Source: Bacillota bacterium (GTDB lineage Bacteria; Bacillota; Clostridia; Oscillospirales; Ruminococcaceae). From it: DNA of 64,000 nt. A program made the translations under genes and the position numbers. The notes beneath the pieces are model-generated. The model was not told the DNA's origin, did no database searches, and saw only the letters and a list, made by a program, of their open reading frames with translations. This document shows positions 28,644 through 38,246 of the stretch, piece after piece; the first letter of the stretch is position 1; every line of letters begins with the position of its first letter. The stretch spans positions 1 through 64,000 of the forward strand of contig JAEZRC010000002.1 of the NCBI GenBank assembly GCA_023440965.1, in the 5' to 3' direction.

Positions 28644-30158
28644 TTAATTGTTAGTTACATTATCAACTATTCTTTGTGCGCCCTTTCCATCAACAGCACT
28701 TTGCATCTTTCTAGATAAAACTTGACGAAGTGTTTTGTCCTTAATAAGGGTTTGAATGTTATCGACTATACCATTTATACAAGCATTTTCATCTTCAAGC
28801 ATATTGCCACCACCAAGCATAAGTTCCTTTGTTATGCTTTTATACGCAAGTAGTTGATTATCAGCCATAACAAACATAACTGTCGGTATACCACATGCAC
28901 TTAGTTCATATAATGTCGAGCCACCTGCAGAAACTGCCACATCACATTGCAATATCAATTCGCTCATTTTCTCAACACCGGTAAAAATCTTTACACGTTT
29001 ATCTGAATTTTCTATTGACCTCAATTCTTCAAGATGTTCATTGAACCTGCCTGAAATAATGTATATGTGAATTTCTTTATCAATTAATGGCAGCAGTTTT
29101 CTCGTTATCTTGCTTGCTGCATTATACAAATCAGTTCCTCCAGTAGTAATCAGAATATTTGTAACTTCGTTTTTAACCTCAAATGCAGGAAGATTTACAA
29201 ATTCTTTTCTTAAAGGGGCATATATTGTACCGACAAGCAGGTCGATGTTAAAATAGTTTTCTTTGTATGGTATAGAATCAGCGTAACAATTATAATTTAT
29301 CAGCGTATGACAGCTGAATATTGAATTAAACAAATCATCAATATAAATCACCTTTGTTTTTAAGGATAACTCATACATGTATTTTTGTGTAACAAAATAG
29401 GAATCAACAAACAGTTTTTCTATCTGTTCCTTTTCAATAAGACTGCGCATCTTAATTATTTCTTTATCAAGGTCGTTCCAAACAGAGTCTATGCATATAA
29501 AGCTGAAGCCTTTACTAGAAATAATAGATGCCATTTTGATATCTGCAACAATAAAAATACATTTATTATTCTTATCCCTTGCTGCTTCTGCTATTGACAG
29601 GCATCTCATAATATGACCAGTGCCTATCTTTTCATTCCCGTCAACTCGAAAATATATTTTTTTTATTACTTTTTCAAAAATATTAAAGTTATCTTTATAC
29701 GATGTTTTAACAAAGCCCATTTTTTTAATTAGATTTTCAGAAGCCAGATTATTTTCATGAATCTCTGCGAAAAAGGAGTCTATATCAAGCATTTTTATTG
29801 AGAAATTAATAAGTGAAGAGACAGCTTCACTTGCATAACCTTTGTTATGATATGCATTTTCTCCTAATGCATAATTAATCTCACACGTTTTATTTGAATA
29901 GTCAATACTACTTATACCAACAACACCTATAGGAGTATTATTTTCCTTTATTCGAATAATAAAATCATAGCGAGTTGTGTTTTTAAGATAATTATTAAAC
30001 CAGCTTAGATGTTGTTCCATTGTTACTGGAGTTGGATTTAAAAAGTACTTGATGATATTTTCATCAGAACGCCATTTAACTAAATTTTCTGCGTCCTGTA
30101 ATGATATGCCACTGAATTTTAATCTATCAGAACAAAATTCTATATTTTTTTCAATCAT
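28644..30158 (-). CDS. PseH-PseG fusion: GNAT acetyltransferase plus UDP-sugar hydrolase
   Basis: 504 residues from ATG at 30158 (AAAGGATGA upstream; an ATG at 30170 lacks spacing). Residues about 1-165 are a RimJ-like GNAT domain (NAYHNKGYASEAVSSLINF, ENLIKKMGF), matching PseH, which acetylates the C4 amine. Residues about 170-500 are a PseG domain (YFRVDGNEKIGTGHIMRCLS, ITTGGTDLYN, CDVAVSAGGSTLYELSACG), the UDP-2,4-diacetamido-trideoxy-altrose hydrolase. These are two successive pseudaminic acid steps, normally separate proteins. It overlaps the upstream pseI by 8 bases. Confidence 0.88.
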   Translation of the reverse strand: MIEKNIEFCSDRLKFSGISLQDAENLVKWRSDENIIKYFLNPTPVTMEQHLSWFNNYLKNTTRYDFIIRIKENNTPIGVVGISSIDYSNKTCEINYALGENAYHNKGYASEAVSSLINFSIKMLDIDSFFAEIHENNLASENLIKKMGFVKTSYKDNFNIFEKVIKKIYFRVDGNEKIGTGHIMRCLSIAEAARDKNNKCIFIVADIKMASIISSKGFSFICIDSVWNDLDKEIIKMRSLIEKEQIEKLFVDSYFVTQKYMYELSLKTKVIYIDDLFNSIFSCHTLINYNCYADSIPYKENYFNIDLLVGTIYAPLRKEFVNLPAFEVKNEVTNILITTGGTDLYNAASKITRKLLPLIDKEIHIYIISGRFNEHLEELRSIENSDKRVKIFTGVEKMSELILQCDVAVSAGGSTLYELSACGIPTVMFVMADNQLLAYKSITKELMLGGGNMLEDENACINGIVDNIQTLIKDKTLRQVLSRKMQSAVDGKGAQRIVDNVTNN

Positions 30159-31185
30159 TCTGCACTTCATCCTTTAATATGGGATCTCCATATTGATAGC
30201 TTCGCTTGGCGTTGGTCTGCAATAGATTGTTATAAAAAACAGGTTTCAGCCCAAAAGATGGCCGTATACTTTTAACATTCTCTTCTGTAAAAGCTTCACC
30301 TTTTTTAATATCCTTTATTGCAAAAAGAGAGCGTCTAAATACTGTAGATGCTTTTTCTTTATCTGTAAGTTTATAGCTAACTTTGCCACAAATCTGCTTT
30401 GCTATATTTATATCTGTAATCATCTGTCTGAATTCTTGTGGCTCCATAGAAAACTCACTGTCAGGGTTTTTAATTTTTCTGCTGGCACAGAAATGTTTTT
30501 CTATTACACATGCTCCGAGTGAAACAGCTACTACTGCTGCCATACTTCCCATTGAATGATCGGACAATCCAACCGGAACTTTGAACCTTGACTGCATATC
30601 AGAAATTGTCGCAATATTCATATCACTATAATTAGCCGGGTATTCGCTGCAGCATTTGAGAAGGACAACCTGTTTGTTGCCAACATTGTAGCAAGCATCC
30701 AGAGCTTGTTGGATTTCTTCCTCTGAAGCCATCCCACAGCTCATTATCATTGGTTTTCCTTTGCTTGCTGTATATTCAATAAGGGGAATATCAACAAGCT
30801 CAAAAGATGCAATTTTATAAAATGCCATATCTAATCCTTCAAGAAAATCTACAGATGTTTTATCAAAAGGAGTGGATAAAAAATCAAGTCCGAGCTTATC
30901 ACATTCAGATTTGATAATTGCCTGCCATTCCCAAGGCATATAAGCTTCCTTGTATAAATCATATAGCTTGTAGCCGTCCCACAATCCACCTTTTATTTTA
31001 AAATAATCATTGTCACAATCTATTGTCAAAGTATCTGCAGTGTAAGTCTGGATCTTCAGGCAATCTGCGCCACTTTCCTTTGCAGAACGCACGATACTCA
31101 GTGCAGTATCTATGCTTCCTGCATGGTTTGCACTCATTTCTGCAATAGTGTAAATTCCTTGAGTAATTTTATCAAAAATATTCAT
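30151..31185 (-). CDS. pseI: Pseudaminic acid synthase (NeuB family)
   Basis: 344 residues. A NeuB TIM barrel (IAEMSANHAGSIDTALSIV, LKIQTYTADTLT, STPFDKTSVDFLE, VGLSDHSMGS, IEKHFCASR) plus a C-terminal SAF antifreeze-like domain (FAIKDIKKGEAFTEENVKSI). It condenses the free hexose from PseG with phosphoenolpyruvate to make a nonulosonate. The AEMSANHAG opening and the PseC/PseG neighbours favour pseudaminic over sialic acid. It lies 7 bases after pseF. Confidence 0.92.
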   Translation of the reverse strand: MNIFDKITQGIYTIAEMSANHAGSIDTALSIVRSAKESGADCLKIQTYTADTLTIDCDNDYFKIKGGLWDGYKLYDLYKEAYMPWEWQAIIKSECDKLGLDFLSTPFDKTSVDFLEGLDMAFYKIASFELVDIPLIEYTASKGKPMIMSCGMASEEEIQQALDACYNVGNKQVVLLKCCSEYPANYSDMNIATISDMQSRFKVPVGLSDHSMGSMAAVVAVSLGACVIEKHFCASRKIKNPDSEFSMEPQEFRQMITDINIAKQICGKVSYKLTDKEKASTVFRRSLFAIKDIKKGEAFTEENVKSIRPSFGLKPVFYNNLLQTNAKRSYQYGDPILKDEVQND

Positions 31186-31192
31186 TCTTTTA

Positions 31193-31882
31193 TTAATCCT
31201 TATCAGTCATAAGTCTAAACTTATTTTCAGCAATTATCCAGTCCTGAATTGTATCAATATCTTGAACTTCAAGTTCTTCTATTATTAGTGGAATTGTATT
31301 TTCCCCAATCATTTCTCCGCCATTAAGAAAGTCATTAGATTTAACAAAATAGAATTGACCACAATCATGATAAATTGGTGACAAATCCTGACTTCTTGCT
31401 CTATTGTATTCAGGATAATTCATAACAATATGCCCGTTTTCAATACTTAATGACCTTTGAGGTGGATATGAATACTGTACGACTGTCATTACTGAGTAAG
31501 CGTCTTCTTTTAAGAGCATTTCATATGCATTCTTAAGCTTTTCTGGTGTAACAAAAGGCGCAGTAGGATAAATACAGCAAAAATTATCAAATTCCGTTCC
31601 GATAGACTTATAATTAGTCAATACTTCTTTAATAACATCAGCTGTTGTTGCAAAATCATCTGAAGTTTTCTCACTTCTCATAAAAGGTACTTTTGCGCCA
31701 TAGCTTTTTGAAATTTCTGCAATTTCATTATCATCTGTAGAAACCATAACTTCGTCAAATACTCCACTGTGTATTGCTGCTTCAATCGAGTATGCAATAA
31801 TAGGTTTTCCACAAAAATGCTTTATGTTTTTTCTTGGTATTCTTTTGCTGCCACCTCTGGCTGTGATAATTGCAATATTCAT
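31193..31882 (-). CDS. pseF: CMP-pseudaminic acid cytidylyltransferase
   Basis: 229 residues of the CMP-nonulosonate synthetase family: AIITARGGSKRIPRKNIK (nucleotide-binding loop), YSIEAAIHSGVFDEVMVSTDD and YPTAPFVTPEKL. It activates pseudaminic acid with CTP before transfer. It follows pseC by 9 bases. Legionaminic or sialic acid activation cannot be excluded from this protein alone, but the cluster points to pseudaminic acid. Confidence 0.9.
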   Translation of the reverse strand: MNIAIITARGGSKRIPRKNIKHFCGKPIIAYSIEAAIHSGVFDEVMVSTDDNEIAEISKSYGAKVPFMRSEKTSDDFATTADVIKEVLTNYKSIGTEFDNFCCIYPTAPFVTPEKLKNAYEMLLKEDAYSVMTVVQYSYPPQRSLSIENGHIVMNYPEYNRARSQDLSPIYHDCGQFYFVKSNDFLNGGEMIGENTIPLIIEELEVQDIDTIQDWIIAENKFRLMTDKD

Positions 31883-31891
31883 TTTTATACC

Positions 31892-33085
31892 TTATTTCCT
31901 ATAAAAATTGACAATCTTTTCGACAGCATGAATAACGCTATCTACATCTTCATCAGTGAGTCCATAATAAAGAGGAATACTTAGAATACCTTCATATACT
32001 TTTTCTGCATTAGGACATATTCCTTTTTTAAAGCCAAGCTTTTCATAGTACGGGAAATAGTACACAGGAATATAGTGAACATTACATTGAACATTTTCAG
32101 CTGACATTGCATCAAAGAACTCTCTTCTTGTGCAGGTTAGTTTATCAAGATCAAGCTGAATTATATATAGGTGTCTTGTTGTATCAGATTGTGGAATTTC
32201 TTGCTGAACAATAATCTCTGGAATCTGAGAAAAAGCTTTATTGTATTTGTCTACAATTTCCTTACGCCTTTTTATAAACCTATCAAGCTTTCCAAGCTGA
32301 CTTATTATAAGAGCTGCCTGAAAATCAGTCATTCTGTAATTGTAACCAAGATCAATCTGCTCATAGTACCAAGGTCCGTCAGGAGTATGGACCATTTGCT
32401 TTTCATCTCTTGTTATACAATGGGTTCTGAAATTTATTAGTCTTTTGTACAGGTTTTCATCATTTGTAAGGACAGCACCGCCCTCACCACCTGTAATTGT
32501 TTTTACAGGATGGAAGCTGAAGGTCGTTATATCTGCTATGCTTCCAACTGCCTTTCCATTGTATTTTGTACCGATAGAATGTGCAGCGTCTTCGATAAGG
32601 ATAAGGTTATTTTCTTTGCAGATTTTTTTAATCTTATCAAGCTCTACAGCTTGACCAGTAAAATCAACAGCAACAACTGCCTTTGTTTTCGGTGTAATCT
32701 TTTTTAATATTTCATCAGGCGAAATATTATAAGTATCAGGATTTATATCAGCAAAAACTGGCATTGCCCCGCAATATAAAGCGCAATTAGCGCTTGCTGC
32801 AAAGGTAATAGGAGTTGTAATTACTTCATCACCCTCACCAATCCCAGCAGCATAACATGCTGCGTGTAAGGCTGCAGTTCCATTTGCTATAGAAACAGCA
32901 TATTTTGCCCCTGTGAGTTTGCATAAAGCATGCTCAAGTTCTGACGCCTTTGGTCCTGTTGTAATTAAATCGCTAAGGAGTACTTCTCTTACTGCCTCGC
33001 AATCTGACTCATCAATATATTGTCTGCCATAAAAAATCTTAGTATTTCTGACTGGTTCACCGCCGAAAATTGCTAATTGTTCCAT
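31892..33085 (-). CDS. pseC: UDP-4-keto-6-deoxy-HexNAc C4-aminotransferase (PseC)
   Basis: 397 residues, a DegT/DnrJ/EryC1 aminotransferase. The PLP lysine is in FSFHPVKTITGGEGG and the aspartate in LILIEDAAHSIG. The opening PFxG-like IFYGRQYIDESDCEAVREVL and length match PseC, which forms UDP-4-amino-4,6-dideoxy-AltNAc from the CapE/PseB product. It overlaps the upstream Wzy-like gene by 13 bases. Confidence 0.9.
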   Translation of the reverse strand: MEQLAIFGGEPVRNTKIFYGRQYIDESDCEAVREVLLSDLITTGPKASELEHALCKLTGAKYAVSIANGTAALHAACYAAGIGEGDEVITTPITFAASANCALYCGAMPVFADINPDTYNISPDEILKKITPKTKAVVAVDFTGQAVELDKIKKICKENNLILIEDAAHSIGTKYNGKAVGSIADITTFSFHPVKTITGGEGGAVLTNDENLYKRLINFRTHCITRDEKQMVHTPDGPWYYEQIDLGYNYRMTDFQAALIISQLGKLDRFIKRRKEIVDKYNKAFSQIPEIIVQQEIPQSDTTRHLYIIQLDLDKLTCTRREFFDAMSAENVQCNVHYIPVYYFPYYEKLGFKKGICPNAEKVYEGILSIPLYYGLTDEDVDSVIHAVEKIVNFYRK

Positions 33086-34449
33086 ACAACTTCCTCCGTT
33101 TTTGTTTGTGCTCTCTCTTTAGCCACACTTAGCATGTAAGCGAGAACACTCCATATTATAATATTACTTGTTATTCCTCCTGATATTGCAGGCTGGACGA
33201 GTGCAAACATAAAAATAGTACCAATCGTTAACAAAAGAATTAGTTTTTCATCCCATGTTAGTTTACTTTTAAATATTAACTTTGCAAGAACATAAATAAT
33301 TAAAGATAAATACGCAACAACACCTATTATTCCCAAAAGAGATGCAATTTCAAGAATGAAATTATGCGAATTTACAAGCATCGTGTTACCAAAATGGTCT
33401 GTTATCTCAACAAATCTTGCGCCACTACCAATTAACGGCGATTTTTTAATATCGTTTATAAAAGCCTTCCATGCACTTGATCTAACGAAATTACTTCTCA
33501 TTCCACTTCCGTTTGTTGCAGAAATTATATTATGAAGGTCTTCAGGTGATTTAACGTTTTCAGAATAATCAGTATTATCAAAATCGTTATTATCTGGTTC
33601 TTCATAATCTTTTAAATCATAGAGTACGCTGACCATATTTCTTATTAATGGTGAAGCTCTGAACATTCCAGCTCTCACATTTGCACTATTTGAGAATGCA
33701 AGAAATGAAAATATAACAATTGCCGATGACATTGCAGATGCAAGAATAAGACGCCAAGCTATTTTATATTTTTTTATAAACATTATTATAAAAATTGCCA
33801 GAACCAACAATGCTGATAATGTCCATGCCGCTCTTGAGCCTTTTAGCAGGGAGGAGCAAACAGCAAGCGTTATGCTTAATACCATAGTGATTTTACTGAA
33901 CAAAGTCCAGTTCAATCTATTTGAAATAAATGGCAAAAGTGCAATTCCTGCAACAGCTATGTAGCTGTTATCCGGATATATAAGTTTAGATATATCAAGT
34001 CGTAATGAAATGACAACTGAAGTATAAAAAACGGATATTGACATTAACATTATAAATATCATTATACCGTTGAGCAACTCTTTACTACTAATTTTTTTTG
34101 CATCATACAAAAAATAAATTAATGAACAAGCGTAAAGATTTCTAATTACTCCGATAAATTCGAAAACTGATTGTCCCTTAAGAATATGAATGCCAGCAAT
34201 TAATGCTGAAATTACTCCGCTAATTATAATGAAAAAGAAAATCTTCTTACTTAAGCCTTCAAGTACATATTTTTTTGTTATCAGTAAGTATATGAGATAA
34301 GAGGAAAATAAAAGAATGTAAATTTCACTTAAGCCAAACGAAACGGAACCCTGACTCGCGCTGACTGGTATCCATATTTTGAAAATAGGAGTGAATGCTA
34401 TTATAGCAAATATTAGTCCTGTTTCACGAATTTTATTTAATATCTTCAT
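33073..34449 (-). CDS. wzy: O-antigen polymerase/ligase-like protein (Wzy)
   Basis: 458 residues with about 11-12 membrane helices and a large extracellular loop at about 285-345 (rich in Asp/Asn, then RSSAWKAFINDIKKSPLIGSG), as in Wzy polymerases and O-antigen ligases. GARF...NSHNFILEIASLLG fits the conserved Hxx motif region. It should join repeat units outside the cell. Sequence of this family varies greatly; the operon decides the call. ATG overlaps the preceding stop (ATGA). Confidence 0.82.
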   Translation of the reverse strand: MKILNKIRETGLIFAIIAFTPIFKIWIPVSASQGSVSFGLSEIYILLFSSYLIYLLITKKYVLEGLSKKIFFFIIISGVISALIAGIHILKGQSVFEFIGVIRNLYACSLIYFLYDAKKISSKELLNGIMIFIMLMSISVFYTSVVISLRLDISKLIYPDNSYIAVAGIALLPFISNRLNWTLFSKITMVLSITLAVCSSLLKGSRAAWTLSALLVLAIFIIMFIKKYKIAWRLILASAMSSAIVIFSFLAFSNSANVRAGMFRASPLIRNMVSVLYDLKDYEEPDNNDFDNTDYSENVKSPEDLHNIISATNGSGMRSNFVRSSAWKAFINDIKKSPLIGSGARFVEITDHFGNTMLVNSHNFILEIASLLGIIGVVAYLSLIIYVLAKLIFKSKLTWDEKLILLLTIGTIFMFALVQPAISGGITSNIIIWSVLAYMLSVAKERAQTKTEEVVWNN

Positions 34450-35291
34450 TTATTGTCTCCTATTTTTTTATCATCTGTTTTAAATAAACTGTCATAATCA
34501 GCAAAGTCATATGCTCTTACATAACTTTCTGGATTCACATTATAAATTTTCACTCCATACTTTTTAGTAAACTTCTCAGTGTAGAAGCTTTGTGCTTGTG
34601 CAAGATAATAACTCCAGTAAAAAGTGCAAAGATTCACTCTATTTTTTATTCTGTATACTTCATTTGTTTCCTTCTCAAGTTCAAGGTTTCCGTAACAATG
34701 AGTCAAGCCCGCCCCAGGTGCAAAGTCGTTTCCCAGCACATATATATTTTCGAATCCCATGTAGGAAGCACAGAGAATACAAAACATACTCACATTTGTA
34801 AAGGATGATGAAATCCCAGCAAGATTATTCCTTATTTTAAATAGTGAAGGCATATGCATACCGTATACGAAAAATGATTTTTTCTTTTCTTCTTGAGATA
34901 GCTTTTCAATAGCATTCTTATTTAAAATAAACGTAGCAGAACCACATTTATTAAATATATCATGTACTTTTTCTATTCTGTCGTCAGAGAAAGTCGCTGA
35001 ATCACAAATACAGTAGTAGTTAGGATTAATACTATCAATATGTTCTGACATATAAAAATAGTTGCTACAGAATGTATATTCATTTTTCAGCTTTGTCAAA
35101 TCAAGCTTATTGATTGATGGTCCGTTCAATACTATAAAGCACCGTTCTCCTTTATGGATATTCTTTAAGTGCTTATTGTTTCTTAATACTTTTCTATATT
35201 TGAAGTTGTCGATAAGTATATATTTCAACATTGCAAAAAAATTATAAATTGTATATGCAATGTTATCCCATGTCTCTATTTTTTTAAACAT
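34446..35291 (-). CDS. GT42/DUF115-like protein, candidate pseudaminyl transferase
   Basis: 281 residues without membrane helices. The motif ERCFIVLNGPSINKLDLTKL, then TFCSNYFYMSE and SSFTNVSMFCILCASYMGF with IYVLGNDF, resembles the nucleotide-binding half of GT42 sialyltransferases and the related DUF115/MAF proteins that handle nonulosonic acids. No other nonulosonate transferase is in the element, so this is the best candidate to use CMP-pseudaminic acid. The call is inference from motif and context. It overlaps its neighbours on both sides. Confidence 0.6.
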   Translation of the reverse strand: MFKKIETWDNIAYTIYNFFAMLKYILIDNFKYRKVLRNNKHLKNIHKGERCFIVLNGPSINKLDLTKLKNEYTFCSNYFYMSEHIDSINPNYYCICDSATFSDDRIEKVHDIFNKCGSATFILNKNAIEKLSQEEKKKSFFVYGMHMPSLFKIRNNLAGISSSFTNVSMFCILCASYMGFENIYVLGNDFAPGAGLTHCYGNLELEKETNEVYRIKNRVNLCTFYWSYYLAQAQSFYTEKFTKKYGVKIYNVNPESYVRAYDFADYDSLFKTDDKKIGDNK

Positions 35292-35913
35292 CCTGTTCTC
35301 CTCGGGTTATTTTTAATTTATTTAAAAAATCTTCAACACTGTCAGCAGAACCTGAACAATTTTCTAATATTTTATCATTCTTTTCCCACCACTGTGATTC
35401 AATCAGTTTTTCTATAATATTGTCACTGAATCTTTTTCTGATGATTTTTGAAGGATTGCCGCCAACAATAGAGTAGGGTTCAATATCCTTTGTCACAACA
35501 CTGCCCATTCCGATTACAGCACCTGTTCCTACAGTAATTCCTGGCTTTAAAATAGCACCCTTACCTATCCAAACATCGCTACCAATAACCGTTTTTGGAT
35601 CGCTACTATCATATTCAAGTTTTGCCAGTCTTTTTGGGATATGCTCTTTACCAAAATAAAAAGCAGGCGAAGTTGATATCCAGTCAAGCGGATGGGTGCC
35701 TCCTCCTATAGATACATTGTCAGCAATAGAACAGAAATTTCCTATCTGAACATTACTTAGCATGCAATTATATCCACAGTAGGAATAGCGTCCAATTTTA
35801 CTGTTTACAACTGTTGAGCCTGCCCCAATTGATGAACCTTTTTCTATGTGTGTATTACGGATAGCTTTACCGACAATCTTTCTGCAGAACTTTGCCCAAA
35901 GAAATTGAAGCAT
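35284..35913 (-). CDS. Hexapeptide-repeat O-acetyltransferase (CatB-like)
   Basis: 209 residues. Left-handed beta-helix hexapeptides run from about 25 to 165 (SSIGAGSTVVNSKIG, VIGSDVWIGKGAIL, VGTGAVIGMGSVVTKD), with the CatB-type loop GGGTHPLDWISTSPAF holding the catalytic His. PYSIVGGNPSKIIRKRF is the usual end of the fold. It likely acetylates a sugar of the glycan. It is separated from capG by 61 bases and overlaps the next gene by 8. Confidence 0.85.
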   Translation of the reverse strand: MLQFLWAKFCRKIVGKAIRNTHIEKGSSIGAGSTVVNSKIGRYSYCGYNCMLSNVQIGNFCSIADNVSIGGGTHPLDWISTSPAFYFGKEHIPKRLAKLEYDSSDPKTVIGSDVWIGKGAILKPGITVGTGAVIGMGSVVTKDIEPYSIVGGNPSKIIRKRFSDNIIEKLIESQWWEKNDKILENCSGSADSVEDFLNKLKITRGEQDV

Positions 35914-35974
35914 TGTTACTAATCACCTTCTTACTTTTATAAGACAAACCGATATTCATATCGCTCATGGTTCT

Positions 35975-37120
35975 CTATTTTTTTCGCCATACAAACTTAT
36001 CAATTATCCCTGTATAGCTTTGAATAATTTTTACTACCTTTGTAGATACATTTTCATCAGTGTAGTCAGGAACAGGAATACCAAAATCACCGTTTTTGTT
36101 CATTTCCACTGCTGTTTCAACAGCTTGCAAAACCTGTTTAGTAGTGATACCGGCAATAATAAAATTTCCCTTATCTATTGCTTCAGGTCTTTCGGTAGAT
36201 GTTCTTATGCAGATTGCAGGGAAAGGATTCCCTTTTGAGAGAAAAAAGCTTGATTCTTCAGGCAGTGTACCGCTGTCAGAAACAACGGCAAAGGCATTAT
36301 ACTGAAGACAGTTATAATCGTGGAAGCCAAGAGGTTTATTCTGAATAACTCTATTGTCGAATTTAAATTCTCTTTCTTCTATATATTTTGCGCTTCTTGG
36401 ATGACATGAATATAAGATAGGCATATCATATTTTTCAGCCAAAGCATTTACTGCATTCATTAGACTGAAGAAATTTTCTTCAGTATCAATATTTTCTTCT
36501 CTGTGTGCCGATAATAGAATATATCTGCCTTTTTCAAGCCCAAGTTTCTGATGTATATCAGATGTTGAAATTTTATTGAAATTTTCATGCAGGACTTCTG
36601 CCATAGGTGAGCCTGTCACATATGTCCGTTCTTTTGCTGTTCCTTCATAATTAAGGTAACGTCTTGCATGCTCGGAATAGCACATATTCACATCTGCGAT
36701 ATGGTCAACAATTCTTCTGTTTGTTTCTTCAGGAAGGCACTCATCGAAGCATCTGTTGCCAGCTTCCATATGAAAAATAGGAATATGAAGCCTTTTTGCT
36801 GATATAGCGGACAAACAGGAATTTGTATCTCCTAGGATAAGTAATGCATCTGGCTTTTGCTCACTCATCAGCTTATAGGATTTTGCAATAATATTTCCTA
36901 TTGTTTCTCCAAGATCAGAGCCAACCGCGTTAAGATAAAAATCAGGTGCATGCAAGCCAAGGTCATCAAAGAATACTTGGTTTAGTTCATAATCATAGTT
37001 CTGTCCTGTATGGACAAGTATCTGATCAAAGTATTTATCACATTTTTTTATTACAGCAGCAAGACGTATAATTTCAGGTCTTGTGCCGATAATGGTCATT
37101 AATTTAATTTTATTATTCAA
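35975..37120 (-). CDS. capG: UDP-N-acetylfucosamine synthase CapG (UDP-GlcNAc 2-epimerase family)
   Basis: 381 residues from TTG at 37120, chosen because AAGAGGT lies 8 bases upstream and the gap to capF is then only 4 bases; the longest frame would overlap capF. Family motifs are LMTIIGTRPEIIRLAAVI, LVHTGQNYDYELNQVFF, MEAGNRCFDECLPEETNRR and SDSGTLPEESS. In the CapE/F/G pathway this enzyme inverts C2 to complete UDP-L-FucNAc. Confidence 0.87.
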   Translation of the reverse strand: MNNKIKLMTIIGTRPEIIRLAAVIKKCDKYFDQILVHTGQNYDYELNQVFFDDLGLHAPDFYLNAVGSDLGETIGNIIAKSYKLMSEQKPDALLILGDTNSCLSAISAKRLHIPIFHMEAGNRCFDECLPEETNRRIVDHIADVNMCYSEHARRYLNYEGTAKERTYVTGSPMAEVLHENFNKISTSDIHQKLGLEKGRYILLSAHREENIDTEENFFSLMNAVNALAEKYDMPILYSCHPRSAKYIEEREFKFDNRVIQNKPLGFHDYNCLQYNAFAVVSDSGTLPEESSFFLSKGNPFPAICIRTSTERPEAIDKGNFIIAGITTKQVLQAVETAVEMNKNGDFGIPVPDYTDENVSTKVVKIIQSYTGIIDKFVWRKK

Positions 37121-37124
37121 TTCA

Positions 37125-38246
37125 TTATACCTCTTGATAAAAAGTGTCAGGTTTCTCTGGGTTGTAACACTCATTACACCACATAAAAGTCACCATGTCT
37201 GTATCGCCTGTGTTTGTAATATTATGAGTATAGCCTGCAGGAATGTTCACCACTTCAATTTTTTCTCCGGACACCTCAAAGGTTATTACCTTTGAGGTGT
37301 TTATTTTCCTGAGTTTTATTACTCCGCTGCCGCTCACGACAATGAATTTTTCATTTTTTGTATGATGCCAGTGATTACCTTTTGTTATTCCCTGTCTTGA
37401 AACATTCACTGAAAACTGACCACAATTCTGTGTCCTGAACATTTCAGTGAATGAGCCTCTCACATCAGTATGTGAATTTAATGAATATTTTATTTTTTCT
37501 TCCGGCAAGTAGGTGAGAAAAGTTGAATGAAGTTTCTTAACAAAGTCATCATCTACATCAGGTACAGATAAACTACTGCTTTCATTTGCAAAGCTGTACA
37601 GAAGATCGACTATTCTTCCTAATGTTGCCTTATGAGTTACAGAAATTTCACAAAAGGCACCGACTTTATTTGCGCAGCCTTCAAGCGCGTTAATTAACTC
37701 ATTTACTAAATCATCAATATAACAAAGAGTTAACATAGTTTCACGATTATTGACTGTAACTGGCAGACCATTTGCTATATTATTGCAGAAGGTCGCAACT
37801 GCACTGTTGTAATTAGGCCTGCACCATTTCCCAAAAACATTTGTGAGCCTGTAAATATATACTTTCGTGCCAACTTCTTTCGCATACGAAAGCATCAGGT
37901 CTTCACCAGCTTTTTTGCTTTTCCCATATGGGTTGTCAAGTGCCGCTTGTGTAGATGAAGTTATTATTATAGGGGATTTATTTTGATTAGTTTTTAAGTT
38001 CTTTAGCAATACAGAAGTAAATCCGAAATTTCCTTTCATAAAATCTTCATCATTCTCAGGACGATTTACACCAGCAAGATGAAATACAAAATCGCAATAT
38101 TTGGTATATTCTTCAAGTTTATCATTTGCTGTGTCTACATCAAATTCAAATATTTCAGTATATCCACGGTTTTTCAATTCGACAACTAAATTTCTCCCGA
38201 TAAAGCCTTTAGCTCCGGTAACCAGAATTTTTATCTGTTTTTCCAA
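37125..38246 (-). CDS. capF: CapF-type reductase with cupin domain
   Basis: 373 residues. An N-terminal short-chain dehydrogenase (ILVTGAKGFIGRNLV, about 1-245) is joined to a C-terminal cupin (HWHHTKNEKFIVVSG, about 260-373), the hallmark of CapF/FnlB. The cupin epimerises C3 and the reductase reduces C4 of the CapE product to make UDP-L-talosamine derivatives. It overlaps capE by 16 bases. Confidence 0.92.
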   Translation of the reverse strand: MEKQIKILVTGAKGFIGRNLVVELKNRGYTEIFEFDVDTANDKLEEYTKYCDFVFHLAGVNRPENDEDFMKGNFGFTSVLLKNLKTNQNKSPIIITSSTQAALDNPYGKSKKAGEDLMLSYAKEVGTKVYIYRLTNVFGKWCRPNYNSAVATFCNNIANGLPVTVNNRETMLTLCYIDDLVNELINALEGCANKVGAFCEISVTHKATLGRIVDLLYSFANESSSLSVPDVDDDFVKKLHSTFLTYLPEEKIKYSLNSHTDVRGSFTEMFRTQNCGQFSVNVSRQGITKGNHWHHTKNEKFIVVSGSGVIKLRKINTSKVITFEVSGEKIEVVNIPAGYTHNITNTGDTDMVTFMWCNECYNPEKPDTFYQEV

